Shown here in pieces: positions 37,735-46,072 of a stretch of 64,000 bases of DNA. Position 1 is the first letter of the stretch. Each line of letters starts with the position of its first letter. A program made the translations under genes and the position numbers. Under the pieces are notes generated by a model. It made no database searches, was not told where the DNA came from, and saw nothing but the letters and a program-made list of their open reading frames with translations. The stretch covers positions 95,402 through 159,401 of the forward strand of contig NZ_JAMLJK010000004.1 in assembly GCF_023700005.1 (NCBI RefSeq), given 5' to 3'. The stretch comes from Larsenimonas rhizosphaerae. Its GTDB lineage: Bacteria; Pseudomonadota; Gammaproteobacteria; Pseudomonadales; Halomonadaceae.

Positions 37735-39141
37735 ATGGACCCTCAAACACACTACGGGCTGCTGTCCCTTCTGCCGGCCACCCTGGCCATCGTGCTTGCC
37801 TTTATAACGCGCAATACGATATTTGCCCTCGCCATTGCCTGTTTCGTCGGGGTGCTGTCGATGGGGCAGGGGCTGATGGGCTTTCCCACGCTGCTTAAAA
37901 CCACGCTGGGCACCACGGAATTTTCCTGGATACTGCTGCTTGAGCTGTTCATCGGTACGGTCATTGCCTTTTTCCAGCGGACCGGGGCGATTGCCAACTT
38001 CACCCGCTTCGTCGAGCAGCGCGCCCTCAGCCGGGTCAAGGTGCAACTGGTGGCCTGGGTCATGGGGATGTTCGTGTTCTTCAGTGACTACTTCAGCCCG
38101 CTGTTTGTGGGGTCGACCGTGCGTGGACTGACCGACCGCTACAAGGTATCCCGCGAGCGGCTGGCCTATATCGCCGACTCTACCTCGGCACCGGTGAGTG
38201 TGCTGGTGCCGATTACCGGCTGGGCCGTCTTCATTTCCGGGTTGCTGATCGGCATGGGGCCGATCGAGACTGCCCCGGAAGCGATCAGCGTGTTCGTGCA
38301 GGCCATTCCCTTCAATATCTATGCTTGGCTGTCGGTGCTGACCGTGGGGCTGGTGATCATCGGCTGGGTGCCCAGCATCGGCGCCATGGGGCGGGCCGAG
38401 CACCGCGCCAGAACCGAGGGCAAGGTTTCCCGCGATGGGGCGCAGCCCCTGCTGGGCGCGGAGCTGACAGACCTTCAGCCCTTCGAGGGCATCAAAACCA
38501 GTCTGTGGCTCAACTTCGTTCTGCCGGTACTGATTGTCATCAGTGTCGCGATCGGTACCTTCATCGTGATGGGGTCGGCCAAAACCATGGAAGCCTTTCT
38601 GGCTGCGGCCGTGGTGCTTGGCGTTATCATGCGTCTGCAGGGCATTGCGCTGAATGACATCATTTCGACGGCGCTTTCGGGCATGAAGGGCGTCATGCCG
38701 GCCATCGTGATTCTGGCGCTGGCCTATTCCCTGAATCAGCTTTCGAAGGACATGGGCACGGCCGGTTATATCATCGACATCACCCGTGGCTGGCTGACGC
38801 CGCAGCTACTGCCCGCCATTACCTTTCTGGTCGCGGCGCTGATCTCCTTTTCCACAGGCTCTTCCTGGGGCACGTTTGCCATCATGATGCCGCTGTCGGT
38901 GCCGGTGGCCTTCACCCTGACCGGCGACACCCTGACACCGCTGGTGTATGCCACTGTAGCTGCCGTGGCCGGTGGGGGAGTGTTCGGGGATCATTGCTCG
39001 CCGTTATCGGACACCACGGTGCTGGCCTCGACCGGTTCTGCATGCGATCACATCGATCACGTCAAGACGCAGATTCCCTTTGCGCTGGGCGTCGCAAGCG
39101 TCACGCTGGTGGTGTATCTGGGGCTGGGTCTGACGCTTTAG
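37735..39141 (+). CDS. NhaC-family Na+/H+ antiporter
   Basis: This 468-residue membrane protein belongs to the NhaC family, with 11 to 12 hydrophobic segments. Family stretches are FSDYFSPLFVGSTVRGLTDR near residue 101, YIADSTSAPVSVLVPITGWA, and FSTGSSWGTFAIMMPLSVPV near residue 370, then GDHCSPLSDTTVLAST. In a halophile it would export sodium or exchange organic ions for sodium; a link to the preceding oxidase (uptake of its substrate) is possible because several NhaC-like proteins are substrate antiporters. AAGGA lies before the ATG. Confidence 0.88.
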   Translation: MDPQTHYGLLSLLPATLAIVLAFITRNTIFALAIACFVGVLSMGQGLMGFPTLLKTTLGTTEFSWILLLELFIGTVIAFFQRTGAIANFTRFVEQRALSRVKVQLVAWVMGMFVFFSDYFSPLFVGSTVRGLTDRYKVSRERLAYIADSTSAPVSVLVPITGWAVFISGLLIGMGPIETAPEAISVFVQAIPFNIYAWLSVLTVGLVIIGWVPSIGAMGRAEHRARTEGKVSRDGAQPLLGAELTDLQPFEGIKTSLWLNFVLPVLIVISVAIGTFIVMGSAKTMEAFLAAAVVLGVIMRLQGIALNDIISTALSGMKGVMPAIVILALAYSLNQLSKDMGTAGYIIDITRGWLTPQLLPAITFLVAALISFSTGSSWGTFAIMMPLSVPVAFTLTGDTLTPLVYATVAAVAGGGVFGDHCSPLSDTTVLASTGSACDHIDHVKTQIPFALGVASVTLVVYLGLGLTL

Positions 39142-39332
39142 AGCCTGGCCGGGAGGCGGTGATGCATGCCGCCTTCCGTTAAAGAAATTCTTCGGCTGTC
39201 CGAAAAAAACAGAAGGTATATCGATAAAAACGGCCTGCACTCCTTGTGGTCAGAAGCGTGGTGAACGACATACAGCCCGTTCGGACGGCTTGAGATAGCG
39301 CACGCAAAAGACACGGCATGGGACGTGACGCA

Positions 39333-41096
39333 ATGCATAAATTCCTTTCAGGCGATGGCGATACAACCGCCTCCAGCCCACCTGCTGCGGAAAAGAACCT
39401 GGATCACGTCGCGGACAAGCTGGACCTTCTGGCAAGGAAGGGGCGCGAGGTATCCGTGGTGCTCGATGCCCTCAAGACACCTCTGGTCGGGCGGATTACT
39501 CGGGTGGATCGGCAGCAGCATGCCTTTCTGATCGAGCTGGCCGAAGAGCTGGTCATGAGTAAAAGCCGGTTGCTCAAGGGCTGCCTCTCGCTTGAGGTCA
39601 AGCAGACCGTCTCCGGCCTGCCGGCTGCAGAATACCTGGACTTTGACGAAATCCAGCCGCTTGAGCTGCGCCACGTCAATGGCCGGACCGGCATCCTGTG
39701 TACGATGCCACACTCCTTTTTCAGCGCTACCCGGCGTGGCGAGATCCGTATTCCCTTTATCCAGGGGCTGTATGCCCATGCCTGGATGACGATTTATAAA
39801 AATTCCGAACCGTTCAGGGCCAGCCTGTGCAATCTCTCCCGCGGGGGCTGCATGATCGAGGTACCCCTGCAGCATTCGGGCCTTTTCGAGACCGACCGGC
39901 TGATGCATCAGGTGAATATCGTCTTCCCCAACGGGGAGGGCTTTACCGTGGGCGCGCGCGTCAGCCACCTGCGCCCGGCCGGGCGTACGCACTTTGCCAC
40001 CGTGGGCCTTGAGTTCACGACGCCGGATAACGATACCGTACGCCGGATACGCTACTTCCTGAATGAAATGGAAAGCGAGCTGGCCTGCCGGATTGGCCTG
40101 GAAACCCGGGCCGCGCACCATTCGCCGATATTTACACGCCCCTCGGGCGCGGTAGCTCCCCAGGAGGAGGTCACGGTCGATGAGCCGGAATCCGTACCGC
40201 TGATTCGGGCCATGCGCGAAATTGCCCGGCGCCTTCATGGCACCCTGATTGCCCTGCGCAACGATGAGGAGCTGCCGCGCGTTATCCTGTACGACTGCGT
40301 GGAAACCATCATTCACATGCTGCAGCGCAAGCGTCAGCAGTGCCTGTATGCGTCCGGCTGTTTGACGGATGAACCCCCGCTGCTGCAACTGGCGCTGCGT
40401 TCCGCCATTCAGCTGGGTGACATGCTGCTCTCGATACCCTCCTTCCTGCCTTATGTGCGTGATGCCATCTTCTGTGCGCTGTTGCACAACATCGGCAAGC
40501 CGATGATGGTCAACGAATCCATGCCTTCCCTGTCGGTACAGCTGACCCCGAGTCAGAAGCGGCATCTGTCACGCCATCGGGAAGTGCTGCTGGCGCGGCT
40601 GGCGAGGGAAGAATGGCTGGAAGGGCACATGATTCACCGGTTCATGCGGGAAAGCCGCACGGACCCGTTCATGACGATCGGCGCGCCGCCCTGGGGCATG
40701 GATCAGATTGCCCGTATTGCCCAGATGTTTTCGGTGATTCGCCGCCTCAACGGCGCCATGTGGCCCAGCAATCCCGGCAAGACGGGCATGCTGCCTCTTG
40801 AAGCCTACCGCGACATGTACAGCCTGCCGGAGGAATACGACCGCGACTGGATCGTGCAGTACGTGCAGCGCCACGGAGTGACCCCGATTGGCAGTCTGGT
40901 GTATTTCTCGCGGGGGTATCTGGGCTGGGTCATGAGTGTCGATGCCCGGGGGGATCCTGTCCGGGTGCGCGTCGTGCGAAATCTCAATGACTCGGAAGGC
41001 AACCTCAGCATGATTCTCTCCCGCGTGGATTTTGATCAGATGGGAGAAATTACCGGCACGGTGCGCCCGAAGGATTACGACCTGATGCCCTGCTGA
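39333..41096 (+). CDS. PilZ-domain protein fused to a degenerate HD-GYP-like domain
   Basis: This protein of about 587 residues has a YcgR-N-like first domain, then a PilZ-like domain with NLSRGGCMIEVP near residue 165 and FATVGLEFTTPDN near residue 225 (the RxxxR element upstream is poor), then a helical region resembling HD-GYP. There the metal motif reads LLHNIGKPMM (HN in place of HD) near residue 385, and LSRHREVLLARLA follows; the GYP loop is not recognisable. I infer a c-di-GMP effector with a phosphodiesterase-like but probably inactive module. Start ATG 39333 is tentative; ATG 39318 is an alternative. No operon partner. Confidence 0.65.
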   Translation: MHKFLSGDGDTTASSPPAAEKNLDHVADKLDLLARKGREVSVVLDALKTPLVGRITRVDRQQHAFLIELAEELVMSKSRLLKGCLSLEVKQTVSGLPAAEYLDFDEIQPLELRHVNGRTGILCTMPHSFFSATRRGEIRIPFIQGLYAHAWMTIYKNSEPFRASLCNLSRGGCMIEVPLQHSGLFETDRLMHQVNIVFPNGEGFTVGARVSHLRPAGRTHFATVGLEFTTPDNDTVRRIRYFLNEMESELACRIGLETRAAHHSPIFTRPSGAVAPQEEVTVDEPESVPLIRAMREIARRLHGTLIALRNDEELPRVILYDCVETIIHMLQRKRQQCLYASGCLTDEPPLLQLALRSAIQLGDMLLSIPSFLPYVRDAIFCALLHNIGKPMMVNESMPSLSVQLTPSQKRHLSRHREVLLARLAREEWLEGHMIHRFMRESRTDPFMTIGAPPWGMDQIARIAQMFSVIRRLNGAMWPSNPGKTGMLPLEAYRDMYSLPEEYDRDWIVQYVQRHGVTPIGSLVYFSRGYLGWVMSVDARGDPVRVRVVRNLNDSEGNLSMILSRVDFDQMGEITGTVRPKDYDLMPC

Positions 41097-41212
41097 CGGC
41101 ATGTTTCGCGCAATGCGCCGCGCGGAAGCCGGGCGCTTGCCCCCTCTGAAACCGAACAGGGCGGGGGGCGATACCCGACAACAGGCAAGTATCAGGCGGA
41201 TTGGCTATCCTT

Positions 41213-41257
41213 GTCAGGCAGGCTCGCAGATGGATCTGCGAGCAGATGATCCCTGAC
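41213..41257. promoter_or_regulatory. Long perfect inverted repeat before a small gene
   Basis: GCTCGCAGAT-GG-ATCTGCGAGC (41222-41243) is a perfect 10-bp inverted repeat with a two-base centre, and it is enclosed by a second pair, GTCAGG (41213-41218) and CCTGAC (41252-41257). It ends 15 bases before the ATG at 41272. It could be a dimeric operator or a 5'-leader hairpin close to the ribosome site. Confidence 0.5.
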
Positions 41258-41271
41258 CATGGATGCTTGAT

Positions 41272-41583
41272 ATGACATTTGATGATTTTGTACGGCGGGC
41301 ACGTAATGGCGATATTGACGAGCTGCAGCTGGAATCAATGGAAGGCGATATCTTCCTGTTCAAGGCAGTGCATGGTGGCGAAGAAGTTGTACTCGAGAAG
41401 GCCTCCGGCGGCGCACTGAACCCTGCCTCGGTCAGTGAGGCCAAGCAACTGCTGCGTGATGCCGGCGGCCTTGAATCACTGCCGTTTTACCTGGTGCAGC
41501 GCACCGCCTATGACGAGATGATCGGTCAGCCCTCCAGCAACGAAGTGCATAAATCCCCCATGACGCTGGACTCCGGGGCCTGA
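41272..41583 (+). CDS. Small protein, probably DUF6482 family
   Basis: This 103-residue acidic protein (MTFDDFVRRARNGDIDELQL at the start, KQLLRDAGGLESLPFYLVQR in the middle) resembles the small DUF6482 proteins of halomonads and pseudomonads, whose function is unknown. No signal peptide or membrane segment. ATG 41272 gives the family-like N-terminus, with GGA eight bases upstream; ATG 41263 is possible. A single-gene unit with its own inverted repeat and terminator. Confidence 0.7.
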   Translation: MTFDDFVRRARNGDIDELQLESMEGDIFLFKAVHGGEEVVLEKASGGALNPASVSEAKQLLRDAGGLESLPFYLVQRTAYDEMIGQPSSNEVHKSPMTLDSGA

Positions 41584-41601
41584 TCGCCGAACCGCAATGA
41601 C

Positions 41602-41629
41602 AAAAGCCACGTTTTTCGTGGCTTTTTTT
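41602..41629 (+). terminator. Rho-independent terminator
   Basis: AAAAGCCACG (41602-41611) pairs with CGTGGCTTTT (41617-41626), loop TTTTT, followed by more T residues. The A-run on the other side makes it usable from both directions, serving also the convergent gene ending at 41681. Confidence 0.88.
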
Positions 41630-41680
41630 ATGCCATGGCAGACGAGGCTATCCGGCCTGCCGCCCGTTCGGGAGAAGCAT

Positions 41681-42211
41681 TCAGTGCCCCGCGGTATGCG
41701 CGTCATCCTGCCTGGCCTCGAACACCAGCGGATAACGGGATGGATCATCACTGCAACTGCGGGCGCGGTAGGTGATCAGCTTGAACGTGTGTGATTCCCA
41801 CCGCCAGGTGCGTTCGCCGCCACAGCCCCCGGCACCTCGGTCCTTGTACTGATCCGACAGTATGCCCGTGTCCGGGTCGAAGTTCGGATCGAACAGGGCG
41901 TCGCTCCCGGTCCAGCTGCGGTCTTCCCATTTGGCAAAAAGCAGCTTGCGGGACGCACCATCGTCTGACTGATAAACCGCCTGGTACCCGGTTTGATACG
42001 CCCCGATATGACAGGGCACCAGCCAGAGCGTCCCGTCCTGGCCGGCCGGAAACTGCTCAGGCGCCTGACCGCGGCTGGCATCGCTTACCACGCACTGCGC
42101 GTCCACCTCGGCGCGTACCTGCGCGGGTAGATGATCGCTGGCGGATGCCTGAGCGCAGCACGCCAGGGTCAGCGCCGCCATCAGTACAGTCCTTTCCTTG
42201 CACACCTTCAT
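41681..42211 (-). CDS. Secreted DUF1176-like protein
   Basis: This 176-residue protein has a signal peptide (TVLMAALTLACCAQASA) and a mature domain with DGTLWLVPCHIGAYQTGYQ, then GGCGGERTWRWESHTFKLI near residue 130, the pattern of DUF1176 proteins (function unknown; usually longer, so this covers the C-terminal part of the family). GGAGG lies five bases before ATG 42211. Even cysteine number suggests disulfides. No operon partner. Confidence 0.72.
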   Translation of the reverse strand: MKVCKERTVLMAALTLACCAQASASDHLPAQVRAEVDAQCVVSDASRGQAPEQFPAGQDGTLWLVPCHIGAYQTGYQAVYQSDDGASRKLLFAKWEDRSWTGSDALFDPNFDPDTGILSDQYKDRGAGGCGGERTWRWESHTFKLITYRARSCSDDPSRYPLVFEARQDDAHTAGH

Positions 42212-42337
42212 GATGCCTCCGGTATTCACGTTGATTCAGTGGCCTTGTAAAGAGCCCCAGGCGCATTCGCTCATTTCCGCATGAGCCTTTGCGGGTGCAG
42301 CACCCACAGGGGGAGTGCAGAAGCGGGGCGCTATCGC

Positions 42338-42943
42338 CTATCCCACCGCCAGCGCCGCCTTCAGCGCATGGCAATCCTCAAGGTGATGATCCGTGGCCTC
42401 GGGGCAGGGGGTATCCGGTGCATTGACCAGTACCGTTCGGGCACCGGCGGCGCGGCCGCACTGCATATCCAGCGGGCTGTCGCCCACCATGACCACGCTC
42501 GAGGGCGTCACGTTCCAGCGTGTGATGAAGTGCTCAAGCCCTCCGGGGTGGGGCTTGGGCGAAGCATCCTCCCGCCCCAGCACCTCTTCACGGGCAAAAC
42601 AGTCTGCCAGACCAATGACCTCAAGGGTGATATGGGCCAGCTCCCGGGCATTGCGGGTCAGAATGCCCAGCCTGTCCCCTCGGCCATGAAGCTCCCGGAT
42701 CAGTGCCTCGGCACCGGGGGCCAGCGTGGCACGCCTGGCCAGCTCGCGTTCATGCGCCATCAACCAGGCATGGCTGGCCCGGCGCTGCTCATCGGGCAGT
42801 GCCTCCAGGTGATCGAGAATATCGCTGTCCGGGGGAATATCCAGTGCGCGCCGAATGAACTGAAAATCATGCACGCCCACGGTGAGCGTACCGTCCATAT
42901 CAAATACCCAATGCCGACACTGCGTCAGTGATGCGATGGTCAT
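42338..42943 (-). CDS. HAD-superfamily phosphatase (phosphoglycolate phosphatase-like)
   Basis: This 201-residue hydrolase has HAD motif I VFDMDGTLTV near residue 14, motif II LGILTRNA near residue 113, motif III lysine in SPKPHPGGLEHF and motif IV VVMVGDSPLDMQCG. All catalytic aspartates are present. A helical cap lies between motifs I and II, subclass I. Substrate not predictable; phosphoglycolate and sugar phosphates are usual. It is the last core gene before the integrated element. Confidence 0.87.
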   Translation of the reverse strand: MTIASLTQCRHWVFDMDGTLTVGVHDFQFIRRALDIPPDSDILDHLEALPDEQRRASHAWLMAHERELARRATLAPGAEALIRELHGRGDRLGILTRNARELAHITLEVIGLADCFAREEVLGREDASPKPHPGGLEHFITRWNVTPSSVVMVGDSPLDMQCGRAAGARTVLVNAPDTPCPEATDHHLEDCHALKAALAVG

Positions 42944-43166
42944 GAGACACCGATGGTGAAAGTAGAGAGGTTCATGGTGGCACGCTTCGGCCCGGTTGGC
43001 AGGTTTTTGCCATGTAAAACGTCGAGGAGCGATGCGGGTACCAGGCCGGCGTATGGCCTCCCTGAACCGGTGGGCTGGCAGAGGGCGCGGTGGTTCATGG
43101 GCGCTTTGATATCAGGGGAGGACGGGGAATGGGTATCGGTGGAGGGATGAATGACAAGGCCGGGTA

Positions 43167-43179
43167 CCCATCAGGATTC
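43167..43179. repeat. Left attachment-site repeat
   Basis: CCCATCAGGATTC copies bases 55573-55585 inside the tRNA-Arg gene. It coincides with a sharp fall in GC content to its right. The flanking bases on the chromosome side (CGGGTA) do not continue the tRNA acceptor stem, so the repeat is either eroded or only part of the crossover core. Confidence 0.65.
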
Positions 43180-43317
43180 TATTTAATTAATAAGTGTTTG
43201 AATTTTATAAAATAATCAAGTATTAGATTTGATTTGTATGCCTTTTGGTATGCCATATCTTGCAAAAAGATGCCTATTCATCGCACAACTTACTGAGGGA
43301 GAGGCTTGGATTAGATA

Positions 43318-43569
43318 ATGTCGAAGCAGGACTATAAAAAATATAACCCCATGTTAACTATGAAATTAATTCCAGAGGAATATAAAAAATATACCTTTTT
43401 GAATACCAAAGCCTTCAATAAATTAAACTCAAAGCGCTCCATAAATACACTCGATGGGACAAAGGGCGACTTGCTGAAAAGCGGGCTTGAGGTCATCTTT
43501 GATAAAAAGCCAAAATCAGCCGCGCACCTCTTGACACATCGGCTGAGCTTTGTTGTCTACCTTAGCTAA
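43318..43569 (+). CDS. Small basic AT-rich ORF at the satellite edge
   Basis: This 83-residue, lysine-rich frame (MSKQDYKKYNPMLTMKL at the start) has no family I recognise. Its AT-rich codon use matches the adjacent cargo. GGAGAGG lies about 13 bases upstream, a poor spacing, and the last eight bases overlap the convergent nuclease gene. It may be a real small cargo gene or a remnant of one. Confidence 0.35.
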   Translation: MSKQDYKKYNPMLTMKLIPEEYKKYTFLNTKAFNKLNSKRSINTLDGTKGDLLKSGLEVIFDKKPKSAAHLLTHRLSFVVYLS

Positions 43570-44578
43570 TTGGTGGAATATGATATAACATCATTGAAAA
43601 ACTTATTACTTGCATTTGGTCGCCTTGAACACTGAAATCATACAAATAAACAGAGTCATCTGTATTTCCTCTAAATTCTAAAAAGCAAGAGTGCGCTCTT
43701 ACTACTTCATCAGCAGATCTAATAACTGAAGTAAAATCTTTATTTTTCACAAAGATAATTAGAGCCGCCTTTGTGTCACGCCATGACAAGTATGACAAAA
43801 GCTGGTCTATAGCCTGCCCCAGCCCTGCAGGTCCACTCCAGAACTTACACTCACCTACGAATTCGTTTTTATCGCTCTTTCTAATTAATAGATCAGTTTT
43901 GCCTTTCCTATTAAACGTTTCACCCGTTGCTGATCCCCCACCAATTATAATACCTTGCAGAGAAACAAGAATATGGTCGCGTAGTTCCTCTTCACTTTTC
44001 CCACTATAAGTCGGGGGCAGACGCTCAAACATTTTCCCTATAGAATTAATTAGCTCTAGTATTTTCTGATAATCTGGAATGGGGTAACTTTGTTGAACCT
44101 GACCTTTTTCCCATTTATAAAGATCCGTCTGCTTCAATGCCTCTATTGTATGCCTGGTAGCGATCAGCAGTTTAATTTGATCATCAAACAATTCAATCAT
44201 TTGAAGGATAGCCCAAGGAGCATGATCAAGATTTCTGCAAGTTTCCTTAGCGTTTTCTGAACAGCCTTTGAGTTTATCTATTTCGTCAAGCCACCCATTC
44301 TCAAAAGAATCAACATATCCAGATAGTGTAGGATTTATATCAGCATAATTAAACTCTTTTAGCTTACTTGACATAAAAACTGCTACATCTCTACCAGTAG
44401 CATAGATATTTTCTAGCGGTTTCCGATCATCCCAACATAAAAAATAAACCTTTGAAAAATCTTCCTTATTTTTTAGATGAGACCAATCTCGTACATTATT
44501 TCTATCGAAGGCGTCTGCGTACTGAGGCAAACGGCTTAACAACATAGATACCGATTCAAAATCCTTTCGAATTTCCAT
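43562..44578 (-). CDS. PD-(D/E)XK nuclease-like protein, candidate defence effector
   Basis: This 338-residue AT-rich gene encodes a helical N-terminal part (about residues 1-180) with no recognised domain, then a restriction-endonuclease-like fold: EEELRDHILVSL near residue 197, Asp229 in GKTDLLI, Glu243 and Lys245 in VGECKFW, and a QxxxY element in QLLSY (259-263). The catalytic D...ExK set is complete. No signal peptide. It follows the HEPN-like gene on the same strand after 78 bases, and the pair fills the cargo site of the satellite, so a nucleic-acid-cutting role in phage defence is likely. Target and trigger are unknown. Confidence 0.72.
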   Translation of the reverse strand: MEIRKDFESVSMLLSRLPQYADAFDRNNVRDWSHLKNKEDFSKVYFLCWDDRKPLENIYATGRDVAVFMSSKLKEFNYADINPTLSGYVDSFENGWLDEIDKLKGCSENAKETCRNLDHAPWAILQMIELFDDQIKLLIATRHTIEALKQTDLYKWEKGQVQQSYPIPDYQKILELINSIGKMFERLPPTYSGKSEEELRDHILVSLQGIIIGGGSATGETFNRKGKTDLLIRKSDKNEFVGECKFWSGPAGLGQAIDQLLSYLSWRDTKAALIIFVKNKDFTSVIRSADEVVRAHSCFLEFRGNTDDSVYLYDFSVQGDQMQVISFSMMLYHIPPIS

Positions 44579-44656
44579 TTAAATTCTCGTCAAAAAATTA
44601 ATTTCAGTAATGCCACATTTTGTATAAAAATTTAAAATAATTTTTATCAACAACAA

Positions 44657-45550
44657 TTATTTTTTAACAGCCACATTAACTCTCGCTTTAAGGTCTGCCT
44701 TAATTCCCTCAGGGAGCACTACATTAGACTCAATCAACTCTATTGCGCACTCCAGCCATTTAGTCTCATTTTCTTTATATTGCTCAAGCTCTTTATAATT
44801 ATCTTCACTTAAAATTGTATAAAATTGCTCTTTAATCGAACTTGTACCTTTAGAATCATAGTATGAGCTAATAAAATTACTAATGGCTCTTACTTGCTCA
44901 TCCTTAAAACATATTCTCAATAACTCAAAATCCTCATTATGAATCTCTTGTTGCTTAATCTTAACCCATCTATAGAAATCCGTTACCTTAAAGTGATAAT
45001 CGTTGACTACATTTCTTAAGTTAATATTATCACCTTTTTGCTTAATGAAAGATTTCGGCAAGGACTTGATGCTGCTGGACTTAAGAAGCTCTGAAGAATC
45101 TAAATAAACGTTAAAAACAAACCCTTCTTCAGATTGGGAATCAAATTCCATGGAGGCGTTAATAAATGGAAGTTTTTCATGCTGGCAGTAAGATCTCAGA
45201 AACTCTACAAACTTGCTTAAAGCATCTTTTTCAAATCGTGCTCTAACTTCCTCCTCGTAATCTTTAAATTTTAACACTTTTTCTTCATACACTCTTCTAT
45301 ACAAGACTCTTGCATGATCTATTAATGATTTTGCAGCGCAAACGTAATTATGGAGCTTAAATCCAAGATGAAATAAAACTTCGTTTAATTTCCAGCGATT
45401 AATCACAGAAAACAATTCAAGGCCTACTTTCTCATCGCAAAGAAAATCAATCACAGACAAAAGCTCTTGATAATTGTTTTCAAAAAGCTTTAGCGAATAA
45501 TCAAAATGCCTTAAAAGGTTGATCCTATCCCTCGCCTCATCAAGACTCAT
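44657..45550 (-). CDS. Unknown helical protein with HEPN-like R-x4-H motif
   Basis: This 297-residue AT-rich gene encodes an almost wholly helical, charged protein without membrane segments. The stretch FVEFLRSYCQHEKLP near residue 113 holds Arg119 and His124 in an R-x4-H arrangement followed by LP, the pattern of HEPN-type ribonucleases and many uncharacterised HEPN-like proteins. The rest shows no known motif. I infer a possible RNase or sensor that works with the nuclease encoded next on the same strand; both share the low-GC composition and so probably arrived together. The HEPN call rests on one motif and is tentative. Confidence 0.55.
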   Translation of the reverse strand: MSLDEARDRINLLRHFDYSLKLFENNYQELLSVIDFLCDEKVGLELFSVINRWKLNEVLFHLGFKLHNYVCAAKSLIDHARVLYRRVYEEKVLKFKDYEEEVRARFEKDALSKFVEFLRSYCQHEKLPFINASMEFDSQSEEGFVFNVYLDSSELLKSSSIKSLPKSFIKQKGDNINLRNVVNDYHFKVTDFYRWVKIKQQEIHNEDFELLRICFKDEQVRAISNFISSYYDSKGTSSIKEQFYTILSEDNYKELEQYKENETKWLECAIELIESNVVLPEGIKADLKARVNVAVKK

Positions 45551-45710
45551 TATTTCTCCTAACGTCGAAAAAAATTACACGGCATACTCAACGCGAAATA
45601 AGAGAGACTAATCTCTGTCTCGCCAAAACTGCTTTAGATCGGTATTAATTTCATAACTGAGCAATCTGATCATGAATAAGCTCTATGCATTTTCTCCACT
45701 GCAGTGCGCT

Positions 45711-45729
45711 GTCGACTCCCCGCCCCGCC
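45711..45729 (-). other. Candidate cos (packaging) site
   Basis: Read on the minus strand the 19 bases are GGCGGGGCGGGGAGTCGAC. The P2/P4 cohesive end is GGCGAGGCGGGGAAAGCAC and that of phage 186 GGCGTGGCGGGGAAAGCAT, so the first 13 bases agree except at the variable fifth position. It lies between the late coiled-coil gene and the cargo, as cos does in P4. The 522-base noncoding region 45551-46072 around it also holds repeated TGGGTCG (45741, 45791), TTCCTTGC and TTGCACCT words that could be terminase-binding sites. Confidence 0.5.
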
Positions 45730-46027
45730 TGCGCGCTAAATGGGTCGGTTTCCTTGCACCTACGCACTAGGCCCCAGGCCGCGCCACTGCTGGGTCGCAT
45801 GGCGGTTTTGGGAGTGCGGATTCGCTTGCGATTCCTTGCGAACTTGCACCTCTGTCACGCGCGCTTTTGCCGTACATCGACCATGCGTCGCTTATCTTTA
45901 AGCTATCTCTAAAAAAAGTTGTCCTCAATCATCCATAAGGAGCCAAGGCGGTCTATCAGCAGCGGTGGAGTGCCGCAGGTGCGTGCGTGTGTGTGTGGCC
46001 CAAAGCCCCGTTGCCGCACCCGGGCAC

Positions 46028-46052
46028 AAAAAAGCCGCGCTCGAGGCGCGGC
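46028..46052 (-). terminator. Terminator of the late coiled-coil gene
   Basis: On the minus strand GCCGCGC-CTCGA-GCGCGGC is followed by TTTTTT. It lies 21 bases after the stop of the gene at 46073-46861. Confidence 0.85.
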
Positions 46053-46072
46053 GGGTGAGTGGCGTGGCTATG

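Noticed and set aside
42953..43150. 65-residue frame between the HAD gene and the satellite
   Set aside because: No ribosome site, signal or conserved sequence; probably chance in GC-rich DNA.
45685..45912. 75-residue plus-strand frame in the cos region
   Set aside because: Low-complexity translation, no ribosome site, and the stretch has repeat structure typical of a packaging region.
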